From positions 2,263 to 42,525 of the forward strand of contig PXQN01000002.1 of NCBI GenBank assembly GCA_003021305.1: a stretch of 40,263 bases of DNA. Reading direction: 5' to 3'. This document shows positions 31,330-39,162 of this stretch, one piece after another. Numbering within the stretch: the stretch's first letter is position 1; the number at the start of each line of letters is the position of its first letter. The position numbers were made by a program, and so were the translations under genes. Source of the DNA: Halobacteriales archaeon QH_10_67_22. Lineage in GTDB: Archaea; Halobacteriota; Halobacteria; Halobacteriales; Haloarculaceae. Below the pieces are notes generated by a model that ran no database searches, was not told where the DNA came from, and saw only the letters and a program-made list of their open reading frames with translations.

Positions 31330-31335
31330 TATAAA
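31330..31335 (-). promoter_or_regulatory. TATA box of aIF5A
   Basis: TTTATA on the minus strand (TATAAA on plus) is centred about 27 bases from the aIF5A ATG, as in leaderless or near-leaderless archaeal genes. Confidence 0.6.
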
Positions 31336-31418
31336 CGGTTTGGAACGCCCCGGACGGCTCCCCGGGTCGTGGCCGACACACCGTAAGCTCTAACACTCGG
31401 TCGTACAACCGGATAATC

Positions 31419-33167
31419 ATGCCACGAACACAGCTCCAGCGCGCCCGCGACGGCGAGGTGACGCCGGCGATGGAACGGGTCGCCGAACGCGAGAACCGCG
31501 ACCCGGCGTTCGTTCGCCGGCAGGTCGCCGAGGGGGCGGCGGTCATCCCGGCCAACCACGCCCACGATTCGCTCGACCCGATGGTGATCGGCCGGGAGTT
31601 CGCCACGAAGGTCAACGCCAACATCGGCAACAGCGAGGAGACCAGCGACCTGACCGGCGAACTCGAGAAGCTGCACACGGCCGTCCACTACGGTGCGGAC
31701 ACCGTGATGGACCTGTCGACCGGGTCGAACCTGGACGCGATCCGCACGGCCAATGTCGAGTACTCGCCGGTGCCCGTCGGGACGGTCCCGATATACGAGG
31801 CGGTCAAGCGTGCCGGCGACCCCGCGGCGATCACCCCCGAGCTGTTGCTCGACGTCATCGAGAAACAGGCCCGACAGGGGGTCGACTACATGACCATCCA
31901 CGCCGGCGTCCTGGCCGAGCACCTCCCGCTGACCGACGGGCGAAAGACCGGCATCGTCTCGCGTGGCGGGTCGATACTCGCCCAGTGGATAGAGGAAAAC
32001 GGGAGCCAAAACCCCCTCTACACCGAGTTCGAGACGATCTGCGAGGTGTTCGCCGAACACGACGTCACGTTCTCGCTCGGTGACGGGCTCCGTCCGGGGT
32101 GTCTGGCCGACGCGAGCGACGACGCCCAGTTCGCGGAACTGGAGACGCTGGGTGAACTCACGCGGACGGCCCGCGACCACGGCGCCCAGGTCATGGTCGA
32201 GGGTCCCGGTCACGTCCCCATGCACGAGGTCGCCGACAACGTCGAGCGCCAGCAGGCGGTCTGTGACGGCGCACCGTTCTACGTGCTCGGGCCGCTGGTC
32301 ACCGACGTCGCGCCCGGCTACGACCACATCACCAGCGCCATCGGCGCCGCCGAGGCCGGGCGTGCCGGCGCCGCGATGCTCTGTTATGTCACGCCCAAGG
32401 AACACCTCGGACTGCCCGAGCGAGAGGACGTCCGTGAAGGGCTGGCGGCCTACCGGATCGCCGCCCACGCCGCCGACGTGGCGACCGGTCGACCCGGGGC
32501 CAGGGACTGGGACGACGCCCTCTCGGAGGCCCGGTACGAGTTCGACTGGCGCCGCCAGTTCGACCTCGCCCTGGACCCCGAGCGGGCGCGTGCGTACCAC
32601 GACCAGACCCTGCCCGGCGACAACTACAAGGACGCCCGCTTTTGCTCGATGTGTGGCGTCGAGTTCTGCTCGATGCGGATCGACCAGGACGCCCGCGAGG
32701 CCGACGGCGAGATGTCCGACATCGACGACGAGACCGACCTCGATACGTCGGCAGCCGCCGGCTTTCTGACCGAAGTCGACGGCCAGCGGTTCCGAGACGA
32801 GTTCGTTGAGCTCCTGGAGGCGCAGTTCCAGGTCGTTCTGGGCGGCCAGGTACTCCGACATCTCCGGGATGTCGTGGAGCTGTTCCTGGGCGGCCTGCAG
32901 TTCGCGCAGGTCCTCGCGGGAGGCCTCGCCGGCCTGGCGCGCGAGCATGAACTCCTCGCGGGTCTGCTCGAACTCGCGGATCTCCGCCTGGATCTCCTCG
33001 TCGGCCTCGACGACTTCCTTGGTCTCGAGGAAGCGCTGGTAGACCGGCAGCTCGGTGATCGCCTCCCCGAGTTCCCGGGCGAGTTCGTCGATGTCCTCGC
33101 TCGCGTCCGCGTCGGCTGCGTCGGTTTCGATGCTCATGTGCTCCACCTTGGGCGTACATCGGTTTGA
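31419..33167 (+). CDS. thiC: Phosphomethylpyrimidine synthase ThiC, C-terminal read-through
   Basis: ThiC is the radical-SAM enzyme that makes the HMP pyrimidine of thiamine from AIR. The native part is about 446 residues: [20 protein letters not shown], PIPxxxN-type region ([20 protein letters not shown]), [26 protein letters not shown]-like [13 protein letters not shown], and the [4Fe-4S] motif [14 protein letters not shown] (Cx2Cx4C). After the SAAAG at about 32757 the frame keeps going for another 136 codons, but these are the exact antisense of ylbF and not ThiC. The usual end of haloarchaeal ThiC is missing, together with its stop codon. The enzyme core is intact and probably active with a foreign tail. 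Confidence 0.93.
   Translation: MPRTQLQRARDGEVTPAMERVAERENRDPAFVRRQVAEGAAVIPANHAHDSLDPMVIGREFATKVNANIGNSEETSDLTGELEKLHTAVHYGADTVMDLSTGSNLDAIRTANVEYSPVPVGTVPIYEAVKRAGDPAAITPELLLDVIEKQARQGVDYMTIHAGVLAEHLPLTDGRKTGIVSRGGSILAQWIEENGSQNPLYTEFETICEVFAEHDVTFSLGDGLRPGCLADASDDAQFAELETLGELTRTARDHGAQVMVEGPGHVPMHEVADNVERQQAVCDGAPFYVLGPLVTDVAPGYDHITSAIGAAEAGRAGAAMLCYVTPKEHLGLPEREDVREGLAAYRIAAHAADVATGRPGARDWDDALSEARYEFDWRRQFDLALDPERARAYHDQTLPGDNYKDARFCSMCGVEFCSMRIDQDAREADGEMSDIDDETDLDTSAAAGFLTEVDGQRFRDEFVELLEAQFQVVLGGQVLRHLRDVVELFLGGLQFAQVLAGGLAGLAREHELLAGLLELADLRLDLLVGLDDFLGLEEALVDRQLGDRLPEFPGEFVDVLARVRVGCVGFDAHVLHLGRTSV
32757..33137 (-). CDS. ylbF: YlbF-family regulator, C-terminal stop lost
   Basis: From ATG 33137: [20 protein letters not shown], then [59 protein letters not shown] and [20 protein letters not shown]. 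This is the YlbF/YmcA-like helical family, implicated elsewhere in RNA processing factor assembly. The end, [15 protein letters not shown], is nearly the natural C-terminus (usually a few residues and a stop further). Here the frame has no stop until 31251, reading about 500 codons of thiC antisense. The coordinates given cover only the family part. A GTG/ATG pair (33146) would add three residues. Confidence 0.85.
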
Positions 33168-33187
33168 AAGTGCCGACTGTGGCCCGG

Positions 33188-33394
33188 TTACCGGCCGTTC
33201 GGGCGTCGGCCGGGAAACCGGTCGTTGAACGCGACCCCCGTCGCGACCGGATAGGACACCACAAGCACGAGCGCGTACCCGACCGACAGCGCCGGAAAGA
33301 CGGCGACGTACAGGCCGACAGCCGCGAGGGGGAAGGAAAACAGCGGGAAAACACGGCTGTTATACGGGCCGAACGGGTATCGAGGGACAATGAG
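33188..33394 (-). pseudogene. Small membrane-protein remnant overlapping dph2 start
   Basis: On the minus strand an open frame reads RYPFGPYNSRVFPLFSFPLA, then AVGLYVAVFPALSVGYALVL, VVSYPVATGVAFNDRFPGRR and PNGR with TAA. It has two hydrophobic helices and a proper end. There is no ATG, GTG or TTG before the first helix; only an ATT (33391-33389) or GTG inside the helix. It overlaps the first codons of dph2 and lies 50 bases upstream of ylbF on the same strand. It may be a truncated gene or a gene using ATT. Confidence 0.38.
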
Positions 33395-34463
33395 TCAGGA
33401 GACGAGCGGACCGACCGACCCGCCGGACCGCCGCGAGGGGGACCTCACCCGGACGGGGATGGCGCTGAAACACGACCGCCAGTGGGACTACGAACTCGAC
33501 CGGATCGTCGAGGAAGTCGCCGAGCGCGACGCCGAGACCGTCGGCCTGCAGTTCCCCGAGGGACTGAAACGCCGGGGGCCGCGCGTGGCCGACGACCTGC
33601 GGGAGTTGCTCCCCGAGGACGTGACGGTCATGCTGTCGGGCCAGCCCTGCTACGGGGCCTGTGACCTCGACACTTATCTGATGCGCCGGACGGACGTGTT
33701 CGTCCACTTCGGCCACTCGCCGATGAAAGAGTCCGACACGATCATCTACGTCCCGCTGTTCTCGAACGTCGACGTCTTCCCCATCATGGAGCGCGCAGTG
33801 GCCGAGGAACTCGCGCCGGCCGAGGAGGACCCGGACGTCGGGCTGGTGACCACCGCCCAGCACATGAACACGTTCGACGAGATGCGCGAGTGGCTGGAAG
33901 AGCGGGGCTATACCGTCCACGTCCGCAAGGGCGACGAGCGGCTCACCCACGAGGGCCAGGTGCTGGGCTGTAACTACGCCTCCGCGGACGTCGACGCCGA
34001 CCAGATACTGTACGTCGGTGGCGGGAAGTTCCACCCGCTGGGCCTGGCGATGGAACACCCCGACAAGACCGTCGTCATCGCCGACCCCGTCAACAACGCC
34101 CTCTCCGTCGCGGACACCGAGAAGTTCATGAAACAGCGCTACGGCGCCGTCCACCGCGCGATGGACGCCGACGAGTGGGGCGTCATCTTCTGTACCAAGA
34201 TCGGCCAGGGTCGCTGGGACCAGGCCCAAGAGATCGTCGCGAACAACGAGGACGCCTACCTCATCACGATGGACGAGGTGACCCCCGACCGACTCACGAA
34301 CTTCGGGCTCGACGCCTACGTCAACACCGGCTGTCCCCGGATCACGACCGACGACGGGCCGCAGTTCAAACAGCCGATGCTCACCCCACAGGAGTACCGC
34401 ATCGCCATCGGCGAACAACCCCTCGAAGCCCTCGAGTTCGACACCTTCCACGGCACCTGGTAG
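33390..34463 (+). CDS. dph2: Diphthamide biosynthesis protein Dph2
   Basis: Archaeal Dph2 makes the first C-C bond of diphthamide on EF-2 using SAM and a [4Fe-4S] cluster. The 357-residue protein has all three cluster Cys in their motifs: SGQPCYGACDLDTYLMRRTD, GQVLGCNYASADVDADQIL and YVNTGCPRITTDDG. Also present are the FVHFGHSPM and VIFCTKIGQGRWDQA segments. Length is normal. The start ATG 33390 sits after a Tyr/Gly-rich spacer; no TATA box is obvious, so the upstream promoter is uncertain. Confidence 0.95.
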   Translation: MSQETSGPTDPPDRREGDLTRTGMALKHDRQWDYELDRIVEEVAERDAETVGLQFPEGLKRRGPRVADDLRELLPEDVTVMLSGQPCYGACDLDTYLMRRTDVFVHFGHSPMKESDTIIYVPLFSNVDVFPIMERAVAEELAPAEEDPDVGLVTTAQHMNTFDEMREWLEERGYTVHVRKGDERLTHEGQVLGCNYASADVDADQILYVGGGKFHPLGLAMEHPDKTVVIADPVNNALSVADTEKFMKQRYGAVHRAMDADEWGVIFCTKIGQGRWDQAQEIVANNEDAYLITMDEVTPDRLTNFGLDAYVNTGCPRITTDDGPQFKQPMLTPQEYRIAIGEQPLEALEFDTFHGTW

Positions 34464-34665
34464 GCTGCCGGAGCGCCAGTCGTGATTATTACCACTCATT
34501 TACAAACGTTTAAGAATACGTCGTGAGTATGTATCGTGTGATAGCGTCACGTCGGAGAGCGGGTTCGGTCGGTCGAGTGATTCGCTGGCCGGGAGGCCCC
34601 AGTCGTCCGAGCGTGGCCGACTGTCCCGCCGGAGAGACGGCGGACGGGACACGGAGTCGGGACCT
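34464..34665. other. Intergenic region
   Basis: An AT-rich part (34480-34530, with TCGTGATTATTACC, weakly like the hairpin element end) is followed by GC-rich sequence with no gene. It probably holds the promoter of the methyltransferase gene. Confidence 0.35.
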
Positions 34666-35295
34666 ATGAGTACGAAAACACGGCTGGCACAGCAGCTGGG
34701 CGTCGTCGCGGGGTTCGACGACCCCCGCGTGGACCTAGAGCAGTACCGGACGCCACCGGATCTCGCGGCCCATCTCGTCCACACGGCAGACCTCCAGGGC
34801 GACATCGAGGGGAAGACGGTGGTCGACCTGGGGACCGGGACCGGAATGCTAGCGCTGGCGGCAGTGCTCCGGGGGCCGTCGTCGGTCGTCGGACTGGACC
34901 TGGACCCGGAGCCGCTCGCGACGGCCCGCGAGAACGAGCGCAGGGTCGCTGCGGCGGCCGACGTCGAGTGGGTCCGCGGTGACGCGACGGTGGTCCCGCT
35001 GGACCCCGACGGCCCGACGACGGTGGTGATGAACCCGCCTTTCGGCGCACAGGCGGGCAACGAGCACGCCGACCGCGCGTTCCTGGGGACGGCGGCCGAC
35101 ATCGCCGACGTCTCCTACTCCATCCACAACGGGGACAGCGCCGGGTTCGTCGAGGCGTTCGCCGCCGACGAGGGCGGGACCGTGACCCACGCGTTCGCGG
35201 CCGAACTCGACCTCCCCCATCAGTTCGAGTTCCACGACGAGAAGACGAAGACCGTCGACGTCGAGGTGTTCCGGGTCGACTGGACCGGCGGCTGA
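34666..35295 (+). CDS. METTL5-type RNA methyltransferase
   Basis: The 209-residue protein is a class I SAM-dependent methyltransferase of the METTL5 family, which methylates N6 of adenosine in 18S/16S-type rRNA in eukaryotes. It has LEQYRTPPDLAAHLVHTADL, the SAM motif TVVDLGTGTGMLALAAVL, acidic SVVGLDLDPE and the adenine-methylation motif NPPFGAQAGNEHADRAFL. Archaeal homologues are known, often near translation genes. Nearby Dph2 fits a translation-related neighbourhood. Confidence 0.9.
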   Translation: MSTKTRLAQQLGVVAGFDDPRVDLEQYRTPPDLAAHLVHTADLQGDIEGKTVVDLGTGTGMLALAAVLRGPSSVVGLDLDPEPLATARENERRVAAAADVEWVRGDATVVPLDPDGPTTVVMNPPFGAQAGNEHADRAFLGTAADIADVSYSIHNGDSAGFVEAFAADEGGTVTHAFAAELDLPHQFEFHDEKTKTVDVEVFRVDWTGG

Positions 35296-35296
35296 G

Positions 35297-35320
35297 TGCG
35301 GATGCGGGTGCGGGTGCGGG
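35297..35320 (+). repeat. Short tandem hexamer
   Basis: TGCGGR is repeated four times (TGCGGA then three TGCGGG) right after the stop of the methyltransferase gene. It is a microsatellite without known role. Confidence 0.6.
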
Positions 35321-35366
35321 TTCGCGGCCGACGGGGACCCCACCCCACCCCACCAGCGCGAGAGCG

Positions 35367-37058
35367 TTACCGGTCCTGGCGGGCACGGGGCACGGACTTG
35401 CTGGCGACCTGGACGCGAGTGTCCTCGAAGACGGCGAACAGCTCCTTCTCGGTGCGGTTTATCGTGAGACCGCCGACCTCGGTCTCGTTGTACCGGGGCG
35501 GTATCGGTTCCCGGCCGACAGTGCGGTTACCGCGTTCGACGAGTACGTCGAACCCCTCGGCAGTCGGACGGACCGAAACGTTGCGTCCGGCGACGGTCGG
35601 TGCGGCGGTCACGCGGTCCGTGCTGAACGCCTGGCGGCTGGCGTCGCCCTCGCGGCGTAGCGACACCTTGTAGGCCGAGCCGTTGCCCGACAGCGACCAG
35701 CCCTCCCGGGCGGCGTAGACGCGTTCGCGCCAGCCGAGGCCGCCCACCCGGACGACCGCGGTCCCGCGGAAGGCGAGTTGGCCCTTCGAGACGGCCTCGA
35801 TCCAGACCCGTCGCCGTTCGCTGAACACGACGACGCCGCTGGAGCGGACGCCCGCCGAGGCGTCGGCCGAGAACTCCCTGCCGAACAGGCGTATCTCGTA
35901 CGAGGGGACGTACTGGTTGGGGACGCCCTCGACGTAGGTGACTGTGTAGTCGCGCACCTCGACGGTTTCGGCGTCGTCGGGTAGTTCCCCGGAGACGGTC
36001 GTGAACCCGAACGGGACCGCCATCGCGGCAACGGCCACCAGCAACGTCAGGACGAACACCCCGGCGATGTCCCGGCGGCCGAGGCTCGCGTCGACTCGCG
36101 GGTGGACCGGGCGGTCACTAGCGGCGACGGCCGCCGTCACGATGGCAGCGAAGGCGAACATCGACGCGACCCCGAGCGCCCGGAACAGCGTGAACGCGCT
36201 GGCGCCCTGGGGTGCGTATATCGCCCAGAGGTTCTGTGAGATCCCGAACACGAGCGCCCCGAACCACAGTGCGAGTGGCCGCGGGTACTCCTCGCGGGCA
36301 CGCAACAATCCGATCCCCAGGACGACGCCGAGGAAGACCCCGAGCGCGTGCCCCTGGACCGCGATGTCCGCCCACCAGGGGGTGATGAATCCGGGGCCAC
36401 CTTCCCGGGTTATCATGGGGTCCCGGAGCGCCCGGTAGGTGAGTTTCACGACGCGCTCGCTGACCAGCGTGGCGACCGCGAGCACGGGTCTGGTCACGAA
36501 CGCGAAGCCGATGTAGGCGAAGACGACGCCGGAAAAGCCCACGACCGGGCCCAGCGAGAACACGCCGGTCAGGAGGCCGACGACGAGCGACCCCACGGGG
36601 ACGAGCAGGATTCTGGCCAGCGGATTCGCGCGCAGCGACGAGAACGACTGTGTCCCCCGCTCGCGGGGGTAGTGACCGATGGCGTACTCGACGACGGGCG
36701 CGAAGATGGCAGTCCCGAGCAGGTTGCTCGTGATGTGGCCCGACCCGCTGTGGGCGAACCCGGCCAGCGCGATCCCGGTCGGGTAGAAGTATGACCACGA
36801 GCGAAACGGGACGACCAGCGGGGAGTTCGGGTTCTCCCACCCGCCCTGGACGAGCCAGTAGACCAGCAACACCCCGACGATGGTCAGGGCCGTCCCCCAG
36901 GGCACGCCGAGGACGAACCGGCGACGGAGGGCGTCGCCCCACCGGCGGTCGCCGCTCAGCCGTCGCGCGGCGTACAGCGACCCGAGAACCGTCGCGACCA
37001 GCAGGAGTTGCTGGAACGGGAACGCAGATGGTACCCAGGCCAGCACCACCCGATACAT
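35367..37058 (-). CDS. Rhomboid intramembrane serine protease with extra domain
   Basis: The 563-residue protein has an N-terminal rhomboid core of about seven helices. The catalytic Ser176 is in VVGFSGVVFAYIG, and the His237 in VQGHALGVFLGVVLG. A His-Ile-x-x-N segment is present too (GSGHITSNLLG, His108). After another helix pair (up to about residue 330) comes a C-terminal, mostly beta, probably extracytoplasmic domain of about 230 residues. That domain has TVSGELPDDAETVEVRDYTV and IRLFGREFSADASAG, and ends in a polar tail. Haloarchaeal rhomboids with long C-terminal parts are known; the natural substrate is not. Confidence 0.9.
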   Translation of the reverse strand: MYRVVLAWVPSAFPFQQLLLVATVLGSLYAARRLSGDRRWGDALRRRFVLGVPWGTALTIVGVLLVYWLVQGGWENPNSPLVVPFRSWSYFYPTGIALAGFAHSGSGHITSNLLGTAIFAPVVEYAIGHYPRERGTQSFSSLRANPLARILLVPVGSLVVGLLTGVFSLGPVVGFSGVVFAYIGFAFVTRPVLAVATLVSERVVKLTYRALRDPMITREGGPGFITPWWADIAVQGHALGVFLGVVLGIGLLRAREEYPRPLALWFGALVFGISQNLWAIYAPQGASAFTLFRALGVASMFAFAAIVTAAVAASDRPVHPRVDASLGRRDIAGVFVLTLLVAVAAMAVPFGFTTVSGELPDDAETVEVRDYTVTYVEGVPNQYVPSYEIRLFGREFSADASAGVRSSGVVVFSERRRVWIEAVSKGQLAFRGTAVVRVGGLGWRERVYAAREGWSLSGNGSAYKVSLRREGDASRQAFSTDRVTAAPTVAGRNVSVRPTAEGFDVLVERGNRTVGREPIPPRYNETEVGGLTINRTEKELFAVFEDTRVQVASKSVPRARQDR

Positions 37059-37267
37059 ACCACCCTTTGAGCACCCGACGCAGTTAGCGTTGGCGGGGAT
37101 CCCGGCCCGCCGCGACCAAGCGGTTCGTCGCGGTTGACCGCTGTGATGGGGACCCCGTCACGGGGCGATGACCCGTTCGGAACGAGGTCCGCGTCGACCG
37201 GACGAGGCGGGGCCGCGGTCGAACGGGCCCACAGGGTTTTCGGAGACGGGGACCGATAGGCCGGACA
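37059..37267. other. Divergent intergenic region
   Basis: The space between the rhomboid and DUF5789 genes holds no gene. An imperfect hairpin GGGACCCCGTCACGGGG lies at about 37146-37162. Promoters for both genes should be here, but no clear TATA box is seen. Confidence 0.35.
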
Positions 37268-37597
37268 ATGGGAGTTCGTCCACCGTCCAACGACGTCGAC
37301 GACGAACCGGACGTCGTGGAGTTCGGCATCGCGGCACTGGACGCACGCATCGAGGAGGCCGACGTGACGTTCCCGGTGTCGGCCGCCGAACTCGACGACG
37401 AGTACGGCCACACGGAGATCCCGTTCGACGCCGCGGGGAACACGATGACCGTCGGCGAGGCGCTCCGTGAAGCCGACCGCGAGCAGTTCGACAGCCAGCA
37501 GGACCTGCTCAACGGGCTCCACCCGGTCTTCGAACGGAAACGCCAGGCCGCCTCGACGAGCCTCGTCGCCCGCCTCCGGGCGCTCGTCCCCTTCTAG
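37268..37597 (+). CDS. DUF5789 family protein
   Basis: The 109-residue protein reads MGVRPPSNDVDDEPDVVEFG, IAALDARIEEADVTFPVSAA, ELDDEYGHTEIPFDAAGNTM and TVGEALREADREQFDSQQDL. The conserved core (VEFGIAALDARI, TFPVSAxELxxxYG, IPYDxxG) matches the DUF5789 family found in haloarchaea. The function is unknown. Its stop TAG overlaps the stop of the convergent aglJ gene (CTAG, 37594-37597). Confidence 0.88.
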   Translation: MGVRPPSNDVDDEPDVVEFGIAALDARIEEADVTFPVSAAELDDEYGHTEIPFDAAGNTMTVGEALREADREQFDSQQDLLNGLHPVFERKRQAASTSLVARLRALVPF

Positions 37598-38757
37598 GTG
37601 TCCTCGGCCGCCTCGACCGGGTCGGACTCCTCCCGCTCGACCGCCCCCGATTCGTCGGGTTCGGCCGCTTGGACCGGGTCGGACTCGTCGGATTCGACGG
37701 GCGTCTCGTCGTCCCCGGCCCCGTCGTCCGACCCAGCAGGGGCCCCGCTGTCAGCGGTGCCGACGGTGCTCGTGTCCTCGCCACGCCAGCCGGTGTCGGC
37801 GCCACCGGGGCCAGTGTCCGACCCCGCCACCCGCGTCGCCAGCTCCTCGAGACGGCGGGTCTGTTCGCGGTTGACCGTGACCAGCATGTCCGAGAGGAAG
37901 CCGAACATGAGCAACTGGACGCCAAAGAGGATCGCGAAGGCACTGAGGACGGCGATCACCTCGTGGGAGATAGAACGGGTGATCCACTCGATTGCGACGT
38001 ACGCGCCGAGAACCCCGCCGACCCCGAGGCTCGCGGTGCCGACGCTCCCGAAGTAAAACAGCGGATTGTTCGTCTTGGCCATCTTGTACAGCGTCAGGAT
38101 GATGATGAGTCCGTCCCGGAACGGCCGGAGGTTGGTCTCGGACTCGCCGGGCCGTGCACGGTACCGTATCGGCACGACCTCGGTCGGAACGCTGTGTTTG
38201 ACACACTCGACGGCCAGTTCCGTCTCGATACCGAAGCCGTCCTCGGTGAGCGTGAGCCTGTCGATGGCGTCCCGGGACAGCGCGCGGTAGCCGCTGAGGA
38301 TGTCCCCGTAGTCGTGGCCGTGGATCAGCCGGAACGCCCGGTTGATGACGCCGTTACCGGCGCTGTTGAGACGGGTCATCGCACCGGACTCCATGTCGGC
38401 GAACCGGTCGCCGATGACGTGTTCGGCCCGCCCGGCGAAGATCGGTTCGAGCATCGCGTGGGCGTCTTCGGCGCGGTAGGTCCAGTCCCCGTCGAGCATG
38501 AGCACGACCGGCGCGTCGGTGATCCGCAACCCCTCCCTGACGGCCTGGCCCTTGCCCTCGCCTTTCCCCCGGCCGGACTGCTGGACGACCCGGGCACCGG
38601 CGTCGGCCGCCAGTTCGCGCGTCCCGTCGGTCGACCCGCCGTCGATGACCAGCACGTTCTCGAACCCCTCGTCCCTGTATGAAGTGACCACCCGCTCGAT
38701 GGTCTGGGCCTCGTTGTACGTCGGGATCAGGACACAGACCGCGTCGTGGTCGACCAT
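37594..38757 (-). CDS. aglJ: AglJ-type dolichyl-phosphate glycosyltransferase
   Basis: In Haloferax AglJ adds the first sugar to dolichyl phosphate for N-glycosylation of the S-layer protein. The 387-residue protein has the GT2 fold: VCVLIPTYNEAQTIERVVTS, VIDGGSTDGTRELAADAGAR, the DGD metal motif (residues 89-91) in VVLMLDGDWTYRAEDAHAML, and HDYGDILSGYRALSRDAIDR. Two C-terminal helices follow (VGTASLGVGGVLGAYVAIEW and VIAVLSAFAILFGVQLLMFG), then a long acidic tail with repeated DESDPV. The tail is longer than usual. The 105-bp element copy 5 is 80 bases upstream of the ATG, so its promoter context may be changed. Confidence 0.85.
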   Translation of the reverse strand: MVDHDAVCVLIPTYNEAQTIERVVTSYRDEGFENVLVIDGGSTDGTRELAADAGARVVQQSGRGKGEGKGQAVREGLRITDAPVVLMLDGDWTYRAEDAHAMLEPIFAGRAEHVIGDRFADMESGAMTRLNSAGNGVINRAFRLIHGHDYGDILSGYRALSRDAIDRLTLTEDGFGIETELAVECVKHSVPTEVVPIRYRARPGESETNLRPFRDGLIIILTLYKMAKTNNPLFYFGSVGTASLGVGGVLGAYVAIEWITRSISHEVIAVLSAFAILFGVQLLMFGFLSDMLVTVNREQTRRLEELATRVAGSDTGPGGADTGWRGEDTSTVGTADSGAPAGSDDGAGDDETPVESDESDPVQAAEPDESGAVEREESDPVEAAEDT

Positions 38758-38835
38758 CGTCCGCCTTTGACCCCTCCGGGAGAAAAAGCGTGCGGTCGTC
38801 CCTGCGCCCCCGGGACGGGTCGCTCGACGCATCGA

Positions 38836-38944
38836 TACTGTCGGACACAAGCAAGCCGACACTCGATGCTTCGTTTGGCGGTCTACGAGACGTCTCGATG
38901 GTGAAACACTGACGAGCATGTTCACGTACTTGTGTCCGACAGTA
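38836..38944 (+). mobile_element. 105-bp MITE, copy 5
   Basis: The core is 38838-38942, TA at 38836-38837 and 38943-38944. It is the most diverged copy (several internal substitutions, for example GTGAAACACTGAC instead of GTGACACACCGAC), which suggests an older insertion. It lies between aglJ and the 35-residue microprotein. Confidence 0.88.
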
Positions 38945-38967
38945 GAACCTCCGAGGGCGGGCGCGTG

Positions 38968-39075
38968 TCAGTCGCCCGCGCGCCGCTCGCTGAGGTGTTC
39001 CCAGACCTCCGCACAGCCACAGCCGTCCTCGACCTCCGCCAGGTGGTCGTCGTCCGACCGGTCGGTCTCGTCCAT
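38968..39075 (-). CDS. 35-residue Cys-containing microprotein
   Basis: From ATG 39075 leftward: MDETDRSDDDHLAEVEDGCG, then CAEVWEHLSERRAGD and TGA. An acidic start leads to CGC and an amphipathic helix (EVWEHLSERR), typical of short haloarchaeal proteins. It lies divergent to the TrmB-type gene, with a perfect palindrome right before its start codon. The close, shared intergenic space suggests co-regulation. Confidence 0.6.
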   Translation of the reverse strand: MDETDRSDDDHLAEVEDGCGCAEVWEHLSERRAGD

Positions 39076-39098
39076 AGTTACTCGTGTCGTGAGTAACT
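39076..39098. promoter_or_regulatory. TrmB-type operator palindrome
   Basis: AGTTACTC-GTGTCGT-GAGTAACT is a perfect 8-bp inverted repeat. It contains TACT-N8-GAGTA, which fits the cis-site I recall for haloarchaeal TrmB (TACT-N7-8-GAGTA). It abuts the start codon of the 35-residue microprotein and lies 65 bases before the ATG of the divergent TrmB-family gene. An AT-rich stretch (GTAAATACTTTT, 39111-39122) between them may serve as TATA element for both directions. Confidence 0.6.
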
Positions 39099-39162
39099 TG
39101 TGTGCAAGAGTGGTAAATACTTTTCGGGGGGCTTTAGGACCGGCCGGGCGGAAGAGACGACT

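Noticed and set aside
31306-31418. TPP riboswitch before thiC
   Set aside because: The 113-base gap between aIF5A and thiC has no CTGAGA-type core or matching stems. It contains the aIF5A TATA box and ordinary promoter-like sequence.
31251-32756. A long minus-strand reading frame of about 500 codons downstream of ylbF
   Set aside because: It is the exact antisense of thiC. GC-rich haloarchaeal codon bias keeps antisense frames open; there is no family-like sequence in it. It matters only as read-through of ylbF.
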